From: CAYQUO01 sp964420835
GTDB taxonomy: Bacteria > Chloroflexota > Anaerolineae > Anaerolineales > Anaerolineaceae
NCBI GenBank assembly: GCA_964420835.1
Contig: CAYQUO010000002.1
Span: forward strand, 62,001 to 126,000
Direction: 5' to 3'
Length of the DNA stretch: 64,000 bases
Of the stretch, positions 8,773 to 17,474 are shown piece by piece. Numbering within the stretch: position 1 is the stretch's first letter; every line of letters starts with the position of its first letter. Under the pieces are notes generated by a model. The model was not told the origin of the DNA. It saw only the letters and a program-made list of their open reading frames with translations, and did not search any database. Position numbers and translations under genes: made by a program.

Positions 8773-9738
8773 ATGAACGTTATTAAACTGTTAGTCAAAT
8801 ACCTCGGGGCTGCCAAGGTCGTCCTGCCATTGCTTCTCATTGGCTGCTCCTCAGCCCCGCTGCCTGGCGAAGAAAAGCCCGCAGGACCGCCAAGCGTACT
8901 GGCGGTCGAAACCTGGCTGGGAGACCTTGCCCTGGGGGTGACCGGCGACCGTCTGCAAGTGGACACGTTGATATCCGCCGGGCTGGACCCGCACTCCTTT
9001 GAGCCGACCCCGAGGGATGTGGCCAGGATCGCGGAATGCGATATTCTGGTCGTGAACGGCGCCGGCCTGGAGGAATGGCTGGACGAGACCCTGGCAAACG
9101 CCGGAGGTGTACGTCTGGTGATTAACGCATCAAGCGGTTTGGAAAGCAGGCGGGTAAATACCGGCGAAAAGCAAACAACAGAAGCGGGAAACCGTCACCT
9201 CCATGAAGATGGTGACCCGCATTTCTGGCTGGATCCGGTCCTGGCGATCCGCTATGTCGAGAACATCCGGGATGGCTTGATCCGGGTCGACCCTGAAGGG
9301 AAAACCATTTACGATGCCAACACCAGCAACACAATCGACAAACTGTTGGAACTGGACGCCTGGATTCGCAAAGAACTTGATGTCATTCCTGCGGAGCAGC
9401 GCCTGTTGGTGACCAATCATGAAAGCCTGGGATACTTTGCCGACCGATATGGGTTCAAAGTCGTGGGTACGATCATTCCATCCTTTAGCACCAATGCATC
9501 ACCTTCCGCAAAAGAGACCGCCGCCCTGGTCGATGTCATCCATTCCAGAGGAGTGCGCGCCATTTTCCTGGAAACCGGAGCCAACCCCACCCTTGCTGAA
9601 CAGGTTTCCCGCGAGACCGGCATACGCGTCGTCAGCGGACTTTATACTCATTCCACCAGCAGCCCAAAGGGCCCCGCCCCGACATATTTTGAGATGATGA
9701 AAGAGAACACCCGGCTGATCAAGGAAGGTTTACGATGA
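8773..9738 (+). CDS. Metal ABC transporter substrate-binding lipoprotein (ZnuA/TroA family)
   Basis: A 321-residue cluster A-I solute-binding protein that captures Zn2+ or Mn2+ outside the membrane. The N-terminus is a signal peptide ending in a lipobox (LLLIGC), so it is membrane anchored. Metal ligands are visible in order: His in DPHSFEPTP, His in DPHFWLDP, His in TNHESLGYFADRYG and the acidic ETGANP near the C-terminus. A short His/Asp loop (HLHEDGDPH) resembles the metal-grabbing loops of ZnuA. It starts 19 bp after the regulator gene with GAGAGG upstream, and its stop overlaps the ATPase start. Confidence 0.92.
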   Translation: MNVIKLLVKYLGAAKVVLPLLLIGCSSAPLPGEEKPAGPPSVLAVETWLGDLALGVTGDRLQVDTLISAGLDPHSFEPTPRDVARIAECDILVVNGAGLEEWLDETLANAGGVRLVINASSGLESRRVNTGEKQTTEAGNRHLHEDGDPHFWLDPVLAIRYVENIRDGLIRVDPEGKTIYDANTSNTIDKLLELDAWIRKELDVIPAEQRLLVTNHESLGYFADRYGFKVVGTIIPSFSTNASPSAKETAALVDVIHSRGVRAIFLETGANPTLAEQVSRETGIRVVSGLYTHSTSSPKGPAPTYFEMMKENTRLIKEGLR

Positions 9739-10562
9739 AGTTTATGAAAAGGAGTTCCCGTTCCCCCTTGTTGGCCTGTGATGAATCGGCCCACCTGAAG
9801 TTGAACCATATTTCTGCCGGTTACAATGGAACCCTGGTCTTGAGTGAGGTCAGTGCCGAGATCCCCTGCGGGGCCAAGGTGGCTGTGGTGGGCCCGAATG
9901 GGGCAGGGAAATCGACCCTTTTCAAGGCGCTGGTGGGGTTGCTGCCCCTCAAGGCTGGGGCAATCTTCATTCATGGTCATCCGCTGGGTTATCACCAGGA
10001 CTGCGTCGCTTACGTTCCCCAGCGAAGTGAGGTGGACTGGCGCTTCCCTGTTACCGTGGAGGATGTGGTATTGATGGGACGTTATGGGAAAATGTCCTGG
10101 CTGGGCAGGCCTTCCCGTCGGGACGTGGAGGTCGTTCATCGCAGCCTGGAATCGATGGGCATTTTCCGCTTACGAGGAACATCCATTGGTGATCTTTCCG
10201 GCGGCCAGCAGCAGCGGGTATTCCTGGCCCGTGCCCTGGCCCAGGAGCCTCACATCCTTTTGCTGGATGAGCCTTTTACCGGCGTGGATGCCGCCACCCA
10301 GGAAGCCACCCTAGACCTGCTTGAAGCCCTGCATCAGGAGGGGGTGACAACCCTCGTTTCCACCCATGACCTGAACATGGCCTCCAGCCAGTTCGAAGAG
10401 GTGTTGCTGTTAAACCGCCGCCTGGTGGCTTATGGGACGCCGATGGAGGTATTCAGGACGGAGAATTTGCGCCAGGTTTTTAGTGGCCAATTGTTGACGT
10501 TGCAGGATATGATTGTTGTGGACCAATGCTGCCCACCCAACAACGAGGGATTGCACTCATGA
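9735..10562 (+). CDS. Metal ABC transporter ATP-binding protein (ZnuC/TroB-like)
   Basis: A 275-residue ATPase. Walker A is GPNGAGKST, the signature LSGGQQQR, Walker B ILLLDEPF, and the switch His is in STHDLNMA. It energises uptake of the metal delivered by the preceding lipoprotein. ATG 9735 overlaps the stop of the substrate-binding gene (ATGA), and its own stop overlaps the permease start, so the three subunits are translationally coupled. The N-terminal 18 residues before the ABC domain are an unusual basic extension (KFMKRSSRS). Confidence 0.93.
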   Translation: MKFMKRSSRSPLLACDESAHLKLNHISAGYNGTLVLSEVSAEIPCGAKVAVVGPNGAGKSTLFKALVGLLPLKAGAIFIHGHPLGYHQDCVAYVPQRSEVDWRFPVTVEDVVLMGRYGKMSWLGRPSRRDVEVVHRSLESMGIFRLRGTSIGDLSGGQQQRVFLARALAQEPHILLLDEPFTGVDAATQEATLDLLEALHQEGVTTLVSTHDLNMASSQFEEVLLLNRRLVAYGTPMEVFRTENLRQVFSGQLLTLQDMIVVDQCCPPNNEGLHS

Positions 10563-11398
10563 TCTCCTGGCTGGCTAGTCCCCTTGTATATGGATTTATG
10601 CAGCGTGGGTTGCTGGCAGCCCTGCTGGTTGGCATTTTATGCTCGGTTGTCGGTTGCTACGTGGTACTGCGCTCTATGGCCTTCCTGGGCGATGCGCTGG
10701 CTCATGCCATATTGCCGGGGGTGGCGGTTGCCTACCTGGCTGGGATTAATCTGACGGTGGGCGCGCTGGTGGCTGCCGTGCTCGTGGCTGCGGGCATCGG
10801 TTATGTTTCCGGCAAGGGAACCATCCGGGAGGATACCGCCATTGGAATTTTGTTTGCGGCTGCCCTGGCAATGGGTGTGGCCCTGATCAGCAGCATCCGC
10901 ACGTACGCGGTGGACCTGAGCCATATCCTGTTCGGCAATGTTCTGGGCGTCAGTCCATCCGACCTCTGGCTTACGGGCATCACCGGGGCGGTCATCCTGG
11001 TCGTGGTGGGGTTGTGCTACAAGCAATTCCTGGTTATCTCTTTTGACCCCGTATTGGCTGCCACCCTGCGCCTGCCCGGCACCATGCTGCGTTATCTGAT
11101 GCTGGTATTGCTTGGGCTGGCGATCGTGGTTTCCATCCAGACGGTGGGGGTGAGCCTATCGGTGGCCATGCTCGTAACACCCGGAGCCACTGCCTATCTT
11201 CTAACACGCCGCCTGCCGGCAATGATGCTGCTGGCAGCCGCCTGTGGTGCCTTCTCCAGTCTTGCCGGTTTATACCTTAGTTATTATGCCAACATTGCCT
11301 CGGGAGCAGCTATTGTCCTGGTGGCAACCGCCTTGTTCCTCCTGGCGTTTTTCCTCGCACCTGGACGCGGTTTGCTGAGCCGTCGGCTGGTAAAATGA
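10559..11398 (+). CDS. Metal ABC transporter permease (ZnuB/TroC-like)
   Basis: A 279-residue ABC-3 family permease with about 8-9 membrane helices. Typical family wording is present: LRSMAFLGDALAHAILPGVA near the N-terminus and VGVSLSVAMLVTPGATAYLLT in the second half. Start ATG 10559 overlaps the ATPase stop; an in-frame ATG at 10526 would lie inside the upstream gene. It ends the regulator-binding protein-ATPase-permease unit. The next gene converges on it after 44 bp, where I see no clear terminator. Confidence 0.93.
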   Translation: MISWLASPLVYGFMQRGLLAALLVGILCSVVGCYVVLRSMAFLGDALAHAILPGVAVAYLAGINLTVGALVAAVLVAAGIGYVSGKGTIREDTAIGILFAAALAMGVALISSIRTYAVDLSHILFGNVLGVSPSDLWLTGITGAVILVVVGLCYKQFLVISFDPVLAATLRLPGTMLRYLMLVLLGLAIVVSIQTVGVSLSVAMLVTPGATAYLLTRRLPAMMLLAAACGAFSSLAGLYLSYYANIASGAAIVLVATALFLLAFFLAPGRGLLSRRLVK

Positions 11399-11442
11399 GC
11401 CCGGGTTCCAGCAATTCAGGGTGGATCACCGGGGGTGAGTAA

Positions 11443-12774
11443 TCATCTCGCCATTCCCCAGAAGCGATACAATTGAAACCCAAGGTTCACCAGTGAGGGG
11501 TCCAGCCGCACAACCTGCATGAGCAGGGAAACCAGGTTCCAGAAGGCGGTTCGGACCGGGTTGTCGTAGAAGAACAGGAAAAGCAGGATAAAGAAAGAAA
11601 ACTGGCCGAAGACGGCAGCGACGCGAAGAGCCGATAAGGGGAGCCAGGGGGCAAGAATTCCAAATCCGTCGAGACCGGGCAATGGCAGAAGATTTAGCAG
11701 GAGGGCGGTGATCTGCAGGAAGATGAGTAAAGCCAGACCGGCGTAGAATTCGCTGTGCAGTCTGATCACGGATTGGTTTGATGTCAGCAGAAAGGGGACG
11801 GAGAGCAGAACTGCAATCGCCAGGTTGGTGAGTGGCCCGGCGGCGGAAACGAGGCTCCGCATTCGCGGTGAGCGGATGGCACCCATGTTAATATACACCG
11901 CACCGCCCGGAAGACCGATGCCGCCGCTCATCAGGATGACAAGGGGCAATATGATGCTGAAGAACAGCCGTGTGTATCGCAGCGGGTTTAGGGTGAGGTA
12001 GCCCTGGTAGACGACCGATTCGTCGCCACCAAGGTATGCCGTGGATGCATGGGCGAATTCGTGCAGGCACAACGAAACAACCCACCCGCCGGTGACAAAA
12101 ATGAAAACACCAAACCCGGCCGGGCCAACCTTAAAATAGGTCAGGATGGCACCCGCCAGGGCTGCTGCCAGGATGATCAGAAAAACCGGGCTGATTTCTA
12201 CTGGAAGGCTGGCGGTTTTTCCGGCGCCTGTCAGAGGGTTAACGGGGGTTTTCGGCTGGCTGCGCCGCATGGTTGGACGGATAACAGCCGGCAAACTGCC
12301 GGAACGCCAGACGGCGCGGGCCCGGCCCTGGAAATCCGCCAGCCTGACGCCATTGGCACGGAGGATTCCGCTCACCGGGAGGAGTGGATTGATCAGCATT
12401 GAGTAGAAAAGATGGGTCGAATCCATCTTTGAGAGGCCATATTTGACCGTTTCCTCCCAGGCATCCGCCAGCAGATCCTCGAGATCAGGGGAAAAGGGAA
12501 GATCAGCCGGGTGTTCCCCTGCTGCCACTGCCGTGCTGCCTGGATTGACATGGCGCAGGCTGTCTTCTGTTGCAGCTCTGATCTTTTCCAATGAGACAGG
12601 CAGCATGCGCAGGATTTGCATCGCCCTCAGTTCGGGCATTAGCAGCATGGCCAGCAGCGCATGCTCCGGGGTTACCTCGGAGGCACCACTGGAGGCAGCC
12701 ATTCGGCGGGCAAGGGCCAACAATACGGCCAGCTCCTCGCCGAGATTGTTCGTTTCCGGTTTAGAGACATTCAT
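11443..12774 (-). CDS. Clp N-domain fused to M50 (site-2 protease-type) membrane metallopeptidase
   Basis: A 443-residue protein with two recognisable parts. Residues about 13-158 contain two repeats like the N-terminal substrate/adaptor domain of ClpA/ClpC (TPEHALLAMLL in the first, DSTHLFYSMLI in the second). After a basic Pro-rich linker come membrane helices with the M50 zinc motif HEFAH at 238-242 and the second ligand motif NLLPLPGLDG at 361-370. M50 enzymes cleave substrates within the membrane. Here a Clp-type recognition domain may select them, but no AAA+ ATPase domain is present. AGGA lies 8 nt before ATG 12774. It converges with the metal importer operon and appears monocistronic. 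Confidence 0.8.
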   Translation of the reverse strand: MNVSKPETNNLGEELAVLLALARRMAASSGASEVTPEHALLAMLLMPELRAMQILRMLPVSLEKIRAATEDSLRHVNPGSTAVAAGEHPADLPFSPDLEDLLADAWEETVKYGLSKMDSTHLFYSMLINPLLPVSGILRANGVRLADFQGRARAVWRSGSLPAVIRPTMRRSQPKTPVNPLTGAGKTASLPVEISPVFLIILAAALAGAILTYFKVGPAGFGVFIFVTGGWVVSLCLHEFAHASTAYLGGDESVVYQGYLTLNPLRYTRLFFSIILPLVILMSGGIGLPGGAVYINMGAIRSPRMRSLVSAAGPLTNLAIAVLLSVPFLLTSNQSVIRLHSEFYAGLALLIFLQITALLLNLLPLPGLDGFGILAPWLPLSALRVAAVFGQFSFFILLFLFFYDNPVRTAFWNLVSLLMQVVRLDPSLVNLGFQLYRFWGMAR

Positions 12775-13070
12775 CTAAAAATCCTATTCGTTTAAAGCCT
12801 GCCAGCGGCGTTCATGATACCATACTTCATGGATCCAGTCCGATGCGTTATGGATGGCGTGGGACAGGAGAATTTATAACCCAACCACTCTTTTGTGGTG
12901 GGCTGCTGTTGGCATCCAGCAGTACTTTTGGGGGAAAAGGCGAACAACCCAAACCCTAACAGGCAACCTCAACCGGAGGGCGATGCAACCCATCAATGGA
13001 TAAGCTCTACCGACTTCCTGGTATACAGATCACCAGGGAACCAAACATGGAAATTTGCAAGAATTGCCTA

Positions 13071-13126
13071 TTGACAAAATAGAAATATTGTTCTATAATT
13101 GTTCAAAAATAGATATTATGTTCTAT
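13071..13126 (+). promoter_or_regulatory. Strong promoter with two tandem palindromic operators
   Basis: TTGACA (13071-13076), 17-bp spacer, TATAAT (13094-13099). Site 1, ATAGAA-N6-TTCTAT (13079-13096), lies in the spacer and overlaps the -10. Site 2, ATAGAT-N6-TTCTAT (13109-13126), is exactly 30 bp downstream over the transcription start. Two same-face dyads over a near-consensus promoter suggest tight repression by an unidentified dimeric regulator. The rest of the 12775-13143 gap shows two short hairpin-prone stretches near 12880-12925 but no gene. Confidence 0.7.
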
Positions 13127-13143
13127 AGTGTAAGGAGGACGAA

Positions 13144-13893
13144 ATGAACCTGACCCATAGCCGAAAGGACCCTTTTCAGAAGCTGGCCCAACTAAAACCT
13201 TCACAAGGAGCCGTTGTGCTGGCCATTATCCTGTCTGCCATGGCTGCGTTTGAGATGTTCAACTACGGCACCACTGAACATGCCCTGCATGACCTGCTCG
13301 GCGATTTGACCTTTGCCGGTTTTCGCTGGGCGACCATGTTGACTATCGCCTTTTGTGCCATCGACTTCGCCGGAATCGCCCGGATATTCACTCCGGCGCA
13401 GTTGACTGAGGAGCCAAGGGAAGTATGGTACCTGTTCGGCGCTTGGCTGCTGGCTGCCACCATGAATGCCTTTTTGACCTGGTGGGGCATTTCACTGGCC
13501 ATCTCCAATCACGTCATAACGAGCACCAGTGTTCTCTCCGCCAGCACGGTCACGGGGATTATCCCTGCGTTCGTGGCGGTGCTGGTCTGGATCATCCGTA
13601 TCCTGATCATCGGATCGCTTTCCATGACCGGTGACCGGCTGATCTGGCACAGGGGTCGCCAGCCCGCAGGGATGCGCAATCCCGCCTCTCCGCTCAGTCC
13701 GGGTGGCGCCCCCTCGCCAATGGGCGCACGCCCGCTTGGTGTGGTGAAGCAGCCCATGGCCGCCCGCCCGATGAAGCGGCCAGCCAGCCCCGTTGGGTTG
13801 ACCCCCATTCGCCCGGAACCGACCTACCATGGCTTCAGCAGGACCGGCTCTCCCATGCAAGGAAGAGATAATCGCAGTCAACAGGTCCTGTAA
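13144..13893 (+). CDS. Membrane protein of unknown function with basic Pro-rich tail
   Basis: A 249-residue protein. Residues about 18-160 hold four hydrophobic segments (for example VVLAIILSAMAAFEMF and GIIPAFVAVLVWIIRILIIG). The last 80 residues are a Pro/Arg/Met-rich, low-complexity tail with repeated short units such as MGARPLG and MAARPMKRP. I do not recognise the family. AAGGAGG precedes ATG 13144. The gene has the most carefully controlled promoter in the window (two operators) and its own strong terminator, so it is a regulated single-gene unit. Tails of this kind are probably cytoplasmic and disordered. Confidence 0.7.
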   Translation: MNLTHSRKDPFQKLAQLKPSQGAVVLAIILSAMAAFEMFNYGTTEHALHDLLGDLTFAGFRWATMLTIAFCAIDFAGIARIFTPAQLTEEPREVWYLFGAWLLAATMNAFLTWWGISLAISNHVITSTSVLSASTVTGIIPAFVAVLVWIIRILIIGSLSMTGDRLIWHRGRQPAGMRNPASPLSPGGAPSPMGARPLGVVKQPMAARPMKRPASPVGLTPIRPEPTYHGFSRTGSPMQGRDNRSQQVL

Positions 13894-13925
13894 CCCATTT
13901 TCCATTCCCCCCTCCCCCCAGGCAG

Positions 13926-13965
13926 GAGAGGATGAGCATGAAGGCTCATCCTCTCTCATTTTTTT
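13926..13965 (+). terminator. Rho-independent terminator
   Basis: A perfect 12-bp stem (GAGAGGATGAGC at 13926-13937 with its complement at 13944-13955) with a 6-nt loop, followed by a run of seven T (13959-13965). It ends the transcript of the 13144-13893 membrane gene. Confidence 0.9.
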
Positions 13966-14009
13966 GATTTCCGTTATACCAATGGGTTGTTTTTCAGTCG
14001 TCGTCGTAA

Positions 14010-14684
14010 TTAATCGGAGATGATTCTGCCATCCTCCATTTTCACCTGCCTCCGGGCGAAGGCAACAACCCGCTGGTCGTGCGTGGCAAAAAGAAAGGCT
14101 GTTCCCAGCGATTTGTTCAGGTCGCGCATGATCTCCATGGCTTGGGCTCCGTTGGCCGTATCCAGGTTGGCTGTTGGTTCATCTGCCAGGACAATCAACG
14201 GTTTGGTCACCAGGGCGCGGGCGATGGCCACCCGCTGCTGCTCGCCTCCGCTGAGCTGGTCCGGCTTATGTTGCATCCGGTTGGCCAGACCGACGGCCTC
14301 CAACAAATTCATGGTTCGCTGACGGCGTTCTGTTGTGCCAACACCGTTCAACAACAGGGGGAGTTCCACGTTTTCGTAAGCGGTTAACACGGGCACGAGG
14401 GCAAAGAACTGGAAGATGAAACCGATCATCTCCCTGCGGAGGTCGGCACGCTGATCAGAGCTTAAGCGTGTGACATCCTGTCCCTTGATGTGGATATTTC
14501 CGCTGTCGGGGAGGTCCAGGCATCCCATCAACTGCAGCATGGTCGTCTTTCCGGAACCCGAGGGGCCGACAAGGGCGGTGAATTCCCCTTCCTGGATGCA
14601 AAGGGATACCTGGTCAAGCGCCTTTGTTTCCAGTTCGCCGATCTTGTAGGTCTTGCTGACGTTCTCAAGTTCTATTGCAACCAT
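14010..14684 (-). CDS. ABC transporter ATP-binding protein, MacB/LolD type
   Basis: A 224-residue ATPase with GPSGSGKTT (Walker A), LSGGEQQR (signature) and IVLADEPT (Walker B). The length and wording are those of the MacB/LolD/FtsE group that pairs with FtsX-like permeases for mechanotransmission rather than substrate channelling. ATG 14684 is preferred because GGAG sits 7 nt upstream; the frame extends to 14705. It is third in a minus-strand run after two permease genes, and with the divergent lipoprotein adaptors it should form one export or envelope-remodelling machine. Confidence 0.9.
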   Translation of the reverse strand: MVAIELENVSKTYKIGELETKALDQVSLCIQEGEFTALVGPSGSGKTTMLQLMGCLDLPDSGNIHIKGQDVTRLSSDQRADLRREMIGFIFQFFALVPVLTAYENVELPLLLNGVGTTERRQRTMNLLEAVGLANRMQHKPDQLSGGEQQRVAIARALVTKPLIVLADEPTANLDTANGAQAMEIMRDLNKSLGTAFLFATHDQRVVAFARRQVKMEDGRIISD

Positions 14685-14738
14685 GTTTATTCTCCATCCA
14701 GCCAATCCGCAGTCCTATTTTCTTCTCGCCCGCTATAA

Positions 14739-15968
14739 TCATTGAGCATGCAGTGCAGCCACCGGCTCCATGCGGGCTGCGAATGATGCCGGGTAAAGCG
14801 AACCCAGTAATACAACCAGGAAGGTGGCTACTGAGAGCAGGGCGAATGTACCTGGTTCGAAGCGGCCGTACATCACGGCACCCAGCACTGGCATATTCGA
14901 GACGGATGTTGCTGCGTCCCCGATGTCGATCCCAAACACGACCAGGTAACCGACAGCTAGGGATCCTAGAACCAGGCCTGCCAGTATTCCCATCAGCGCC
15001 AGGATGCAGGCCTCCAGCATGTACAGGAGCCGGATCTGGCTTTTTCGAAGCCCAAGGGCGGCGAGGATGCCAATCTCCCGAATCCGCTCGAACACGACCA
15101 TGAGCATGGTATTGGTAATGACGATGGCAACAACCACCATGACAATGCCGTCAAATATGTAGTAAAAGCCCATACCGGCTTTAAAGGCCGAGATGATGAG
15201 AGAGTTCATTTCCTCCCAGGTTAGAACTTGAACCCCATCTGATCGAAGAGCTTTGGCGACCGTTGAGGCATCCTCCTGCCTGTTTAGCATGACGATGATG
15301 GCGCTGGCATATCCCCGGGTGTCTGTGATGTCCTGGGCCTGCCACAGTGTCAGGTAAACAGTGGTCTCATCAAAAGCCGGCACTCCGCTGTCAAACAAGC
15401 CTTTGACTGTGAAGACCCCCTCCCGCGGGTGGTCACTTCCGCTGCCGATGGTCAAATTGATCTTTCCACCAACTCCAACCCCGAGCTTCTCTGAAAAACG
15501 CCTGCCGATGATCACTTCGCCCTTGGAATCAGCAGCCAGAAACTCGCCACCCACCATGCCCTTTCGGATGGTGTCATAATACTCCGACTCGGGATCGATG
15601 CCGACGGCCTGTACGCTGTACGTGTCCTGCCGGGTGTTGACGATGCCGGTGGCCCATATCACGGGTGTTGCCGTTTTTACCCCCTTGGCCGCACCTGCCG
15701 TCGCAGCCCGTTCGCCGGCTTTGTCGAGCAGGTCCTTCCACAGAAGGCTGCGTTTCTCCTCCACATAGCCCTCTTTCCGCAACTGGATGTGGCCGGTTCG
15801 GAGCAGGACACCGTTCCGGATCCCACCCTCCAGGGTGCCGGCAATGTACCCGTTCAACATCATGAGAACTGCAAGGCCCAGGGCTATGGAGACAATGGAA
15901 AGGATGGAACGCCTGCGGTTTCGTTTCAGGTCTCGAAAGGCGATCTGGAAGAGTTTGCCGATCAACAT
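14739..15968 (-). CDS. ABC transporter permease, FtsX/MacB type
   Basis: A 409-residue permease with one N-terminal helix (RRSILSIVSIALGLAVLMML), a large periplasmic-type MacB core domain of about 220 residues, and three C-terminal helices that include the FERIREIGILAALGLRKSQI coupling segment. This is the standard type VII ABC topology. It sits 21 bp after the other permease and 54 bp before the ATPase. The two permeases are homologous but distinct, so the complex is probably a heterodimer with two ATPase copies. Confidence 0.88.
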   Translation of the reverse strand: MLIGKLFQIAFRDLKRNRRRSILSIVSIALGLAVLMMLNGYIAGTLEGGIRNGVLLRTGHIQLRKEGYVEEKRSLLWKDLLDKAGERAATAGAAKGVKTATPVIWATGIVNTRQDTYSVQAVGIDPESEYYDTIRKGMVGGEFLAADSKGEVIIGRRFSEKLGVGVGGKINLTIGSGSDHPREGVFTVKGLFDSGVPAFDETTVYLTLWQAQDITDTRGYASAIIVMLNRQEDASTVAKALRSDGVQVLTWEEMNSLIISAFKAGMGFYYIFDGIVMVVVAIVITNTMLMVVFERIREIGILAALGLRKSQIRLLYMLEACILALMGILAGLVLGSLAVGYLVVFGIDIGDAATSVSNMPVLGAVMYGRFEPGTFALLSVATFLVVLLGSLYPASFAARMEPVAALHAQ

Positions 15969-15989
15969 CTTACTTTCATACGCGTCCGG

Positions 15990-17219
15990 TCAAACGAAAT
16001 GCAGCGATTCCACCGGTTCCTTCTTGGACGCCTGCCAGGCAGGGAGGAATGAAGAGAGCGCGGCAATGAAGGCGACCGAGATCCCCCTGGAAATGATGTT
16101 GGCGGTGGTGATCACCGGGACTATTTTCGCACCCAGCAGGGCCGTCATCTCACCCACCCCGGATGCGTAGGAGATATCGATCCCTTGGATGGCAGTCAGG
16201 GCGACAAGAACGACCCCTAGGAGGCAGCCTCCCAGGGCTCCCAGGGTTCCGATGATCGTGCCTTCCAGCAGGTACAAGAGCATGACCTGGCCTCTTTTCA
16301 TTCCAAGGGCAGACAGAACACCCATCTCGCGCGTCCTTTCAAAGGCCGCCATCAGCATCAGGTTCAGGACGCCAATGCAGGCTATGAGGAGGACGACCAG
16401 TCCGAAGATGGAGGTGAAGGCTGACTTGATATTCATCACCTGTTGGATCTCCGGTTTGATGGTAACCCAGGTATCCACCTCATCTTCCGGGAGGGCGGCA
16501 CGCAGGGATTTTAAAACATGATCCTCGTTGTTCACGTTATCCAGGTTCACCGTCACTTCGGTCACCTGGTTGCGCAGGTTGTACAGCGTCTGCGCCATGG
16601 GCAGATTCATGTATATGGTTCTTCTTTCTGCCTCCTGAAGATTCATATCATAGATACCGACAACGGTCATCGCATGCTGGCGCATGGTCTCACCCTGGCG
16701 GCGCCCCAGAATATTGAGACGGTTTCCCACGCCCACATTCAACAGTTCGGCCAGGCCCCTGCCGATGAGGATGCCTTCCTGGTCTGTCCCCTGCAGGAAG
16801 CGGCCTTCCCTGGTGTATTCGGCAATGATGCTGGTGGAACGTTCAGCCTCCGGCTCAATGGCGGTGATGGCGATCGGGTAATTCACCCCGCCGCTGCTGA
16901 CCAGCCCGAATGTGTTGATCCTCTTTGAAACAGCAAGGACATGATCCTGCCTCTTGACGGTTTCCATTACCCTGCCAGGATCGGCTAGGGGTAGAAGCGG
17001 AGACTGGCTAGCTTTCTCCCGATACCCGGGAGCATGGATCATGATGTTCCCCCCGTACAACCGGACGGCATTTCCGTACATGGCCTGGTTGGAACCATGG
17101 ATAAGACCATCCATGAACAGGAGCATGGTCATTCCCAAGGCAATGGCCGCTGAAGCATTGAGGCTTCGGCGCCAATTTCGCCAAACGTTCCGCCACGCCA
17201 GTTTCAGGAAAGGAACCAT
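15990..17219 (-). CDS. ABC transporter permease, FtsX/MacB type
   Basis: A 409-residue permease with the same topology as its neighbour: N-terminal helix (SLNASAAIALGMTMLLFMDG), an extracytoplasmic core, then three C-terminal helices containing FERTREMGVLSALGMKRGQV. ATG 17219 begins the conserved WRNVWRNWRRS segment; the frame extends to a TTG at 17243 with no better ribosome site. It is the first gene of the minus-strand unit and is divergent from the lipoprotein adaptor genes, with about 255 bp between the two starts. Confidence 0.87.
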   Translation of the reverse strand: MVPFLKLAWRNVWRNWRRSLNASAAIALGMTMLLFMDGLIHGSNQAMYGNAVRLYGGNIMIHAPGYREKASQSPLLPLADPGRVMETVKRQDHVLAVSKRINTFGLVSSGGVNYPIAITAIEPEAERSTSIIAEYTREGRFLQGTDQEGILIGRGLAELLNVGVGNRLNILGRRQGETMRQHAMTVVGIYDMNLQEAERRTIYMNLPMAQTLYNLRNQVTEVTVNLDNVNNEDHVLKSLRAALPEDEVDTWVTIKPEIQQVMNIKSAFTSIFGLVVLLIACIGVLNLMLMAAFERTREMGVLSALGMKRGQVMLLYLLEGTIIGTLGALGGCLLGVVLVALTAIQGIDISYASGVGEMTALLGAKIVPVITTANIISRGISVAFIAALSSFLPAWQASKKEPVESLHFV

Positions 17220-17474
17220 TCCATGCGCCCCGAATTTGCCCAAACAGAACCATTTATCATGATATTCCAGGCGTTCATTGTATCACTTTGCGGATTTCAT
17301 CGATTCGCCACCGCTGCAGCCATGGTTGATCCTCTTAAGGATGCTGGTCGAACTACATCCGTTTGAACGAGGGTATAATACCCGGGCTGATCATAATGGG
17401 CATTTCCAATGCGCTTTCAAGCGATATGCCGGACGGCGGATTGCCTGAACAGTCCTGGCATATGGAAGAATCCT

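Noticed and set aside
12878..12925. Two short hairpins upstream of the 13144 gene, considered as a riboswitch
   Set aside because: They lie upstream of the identified promoter, so they are not in the transcript, and match no known aptamer.
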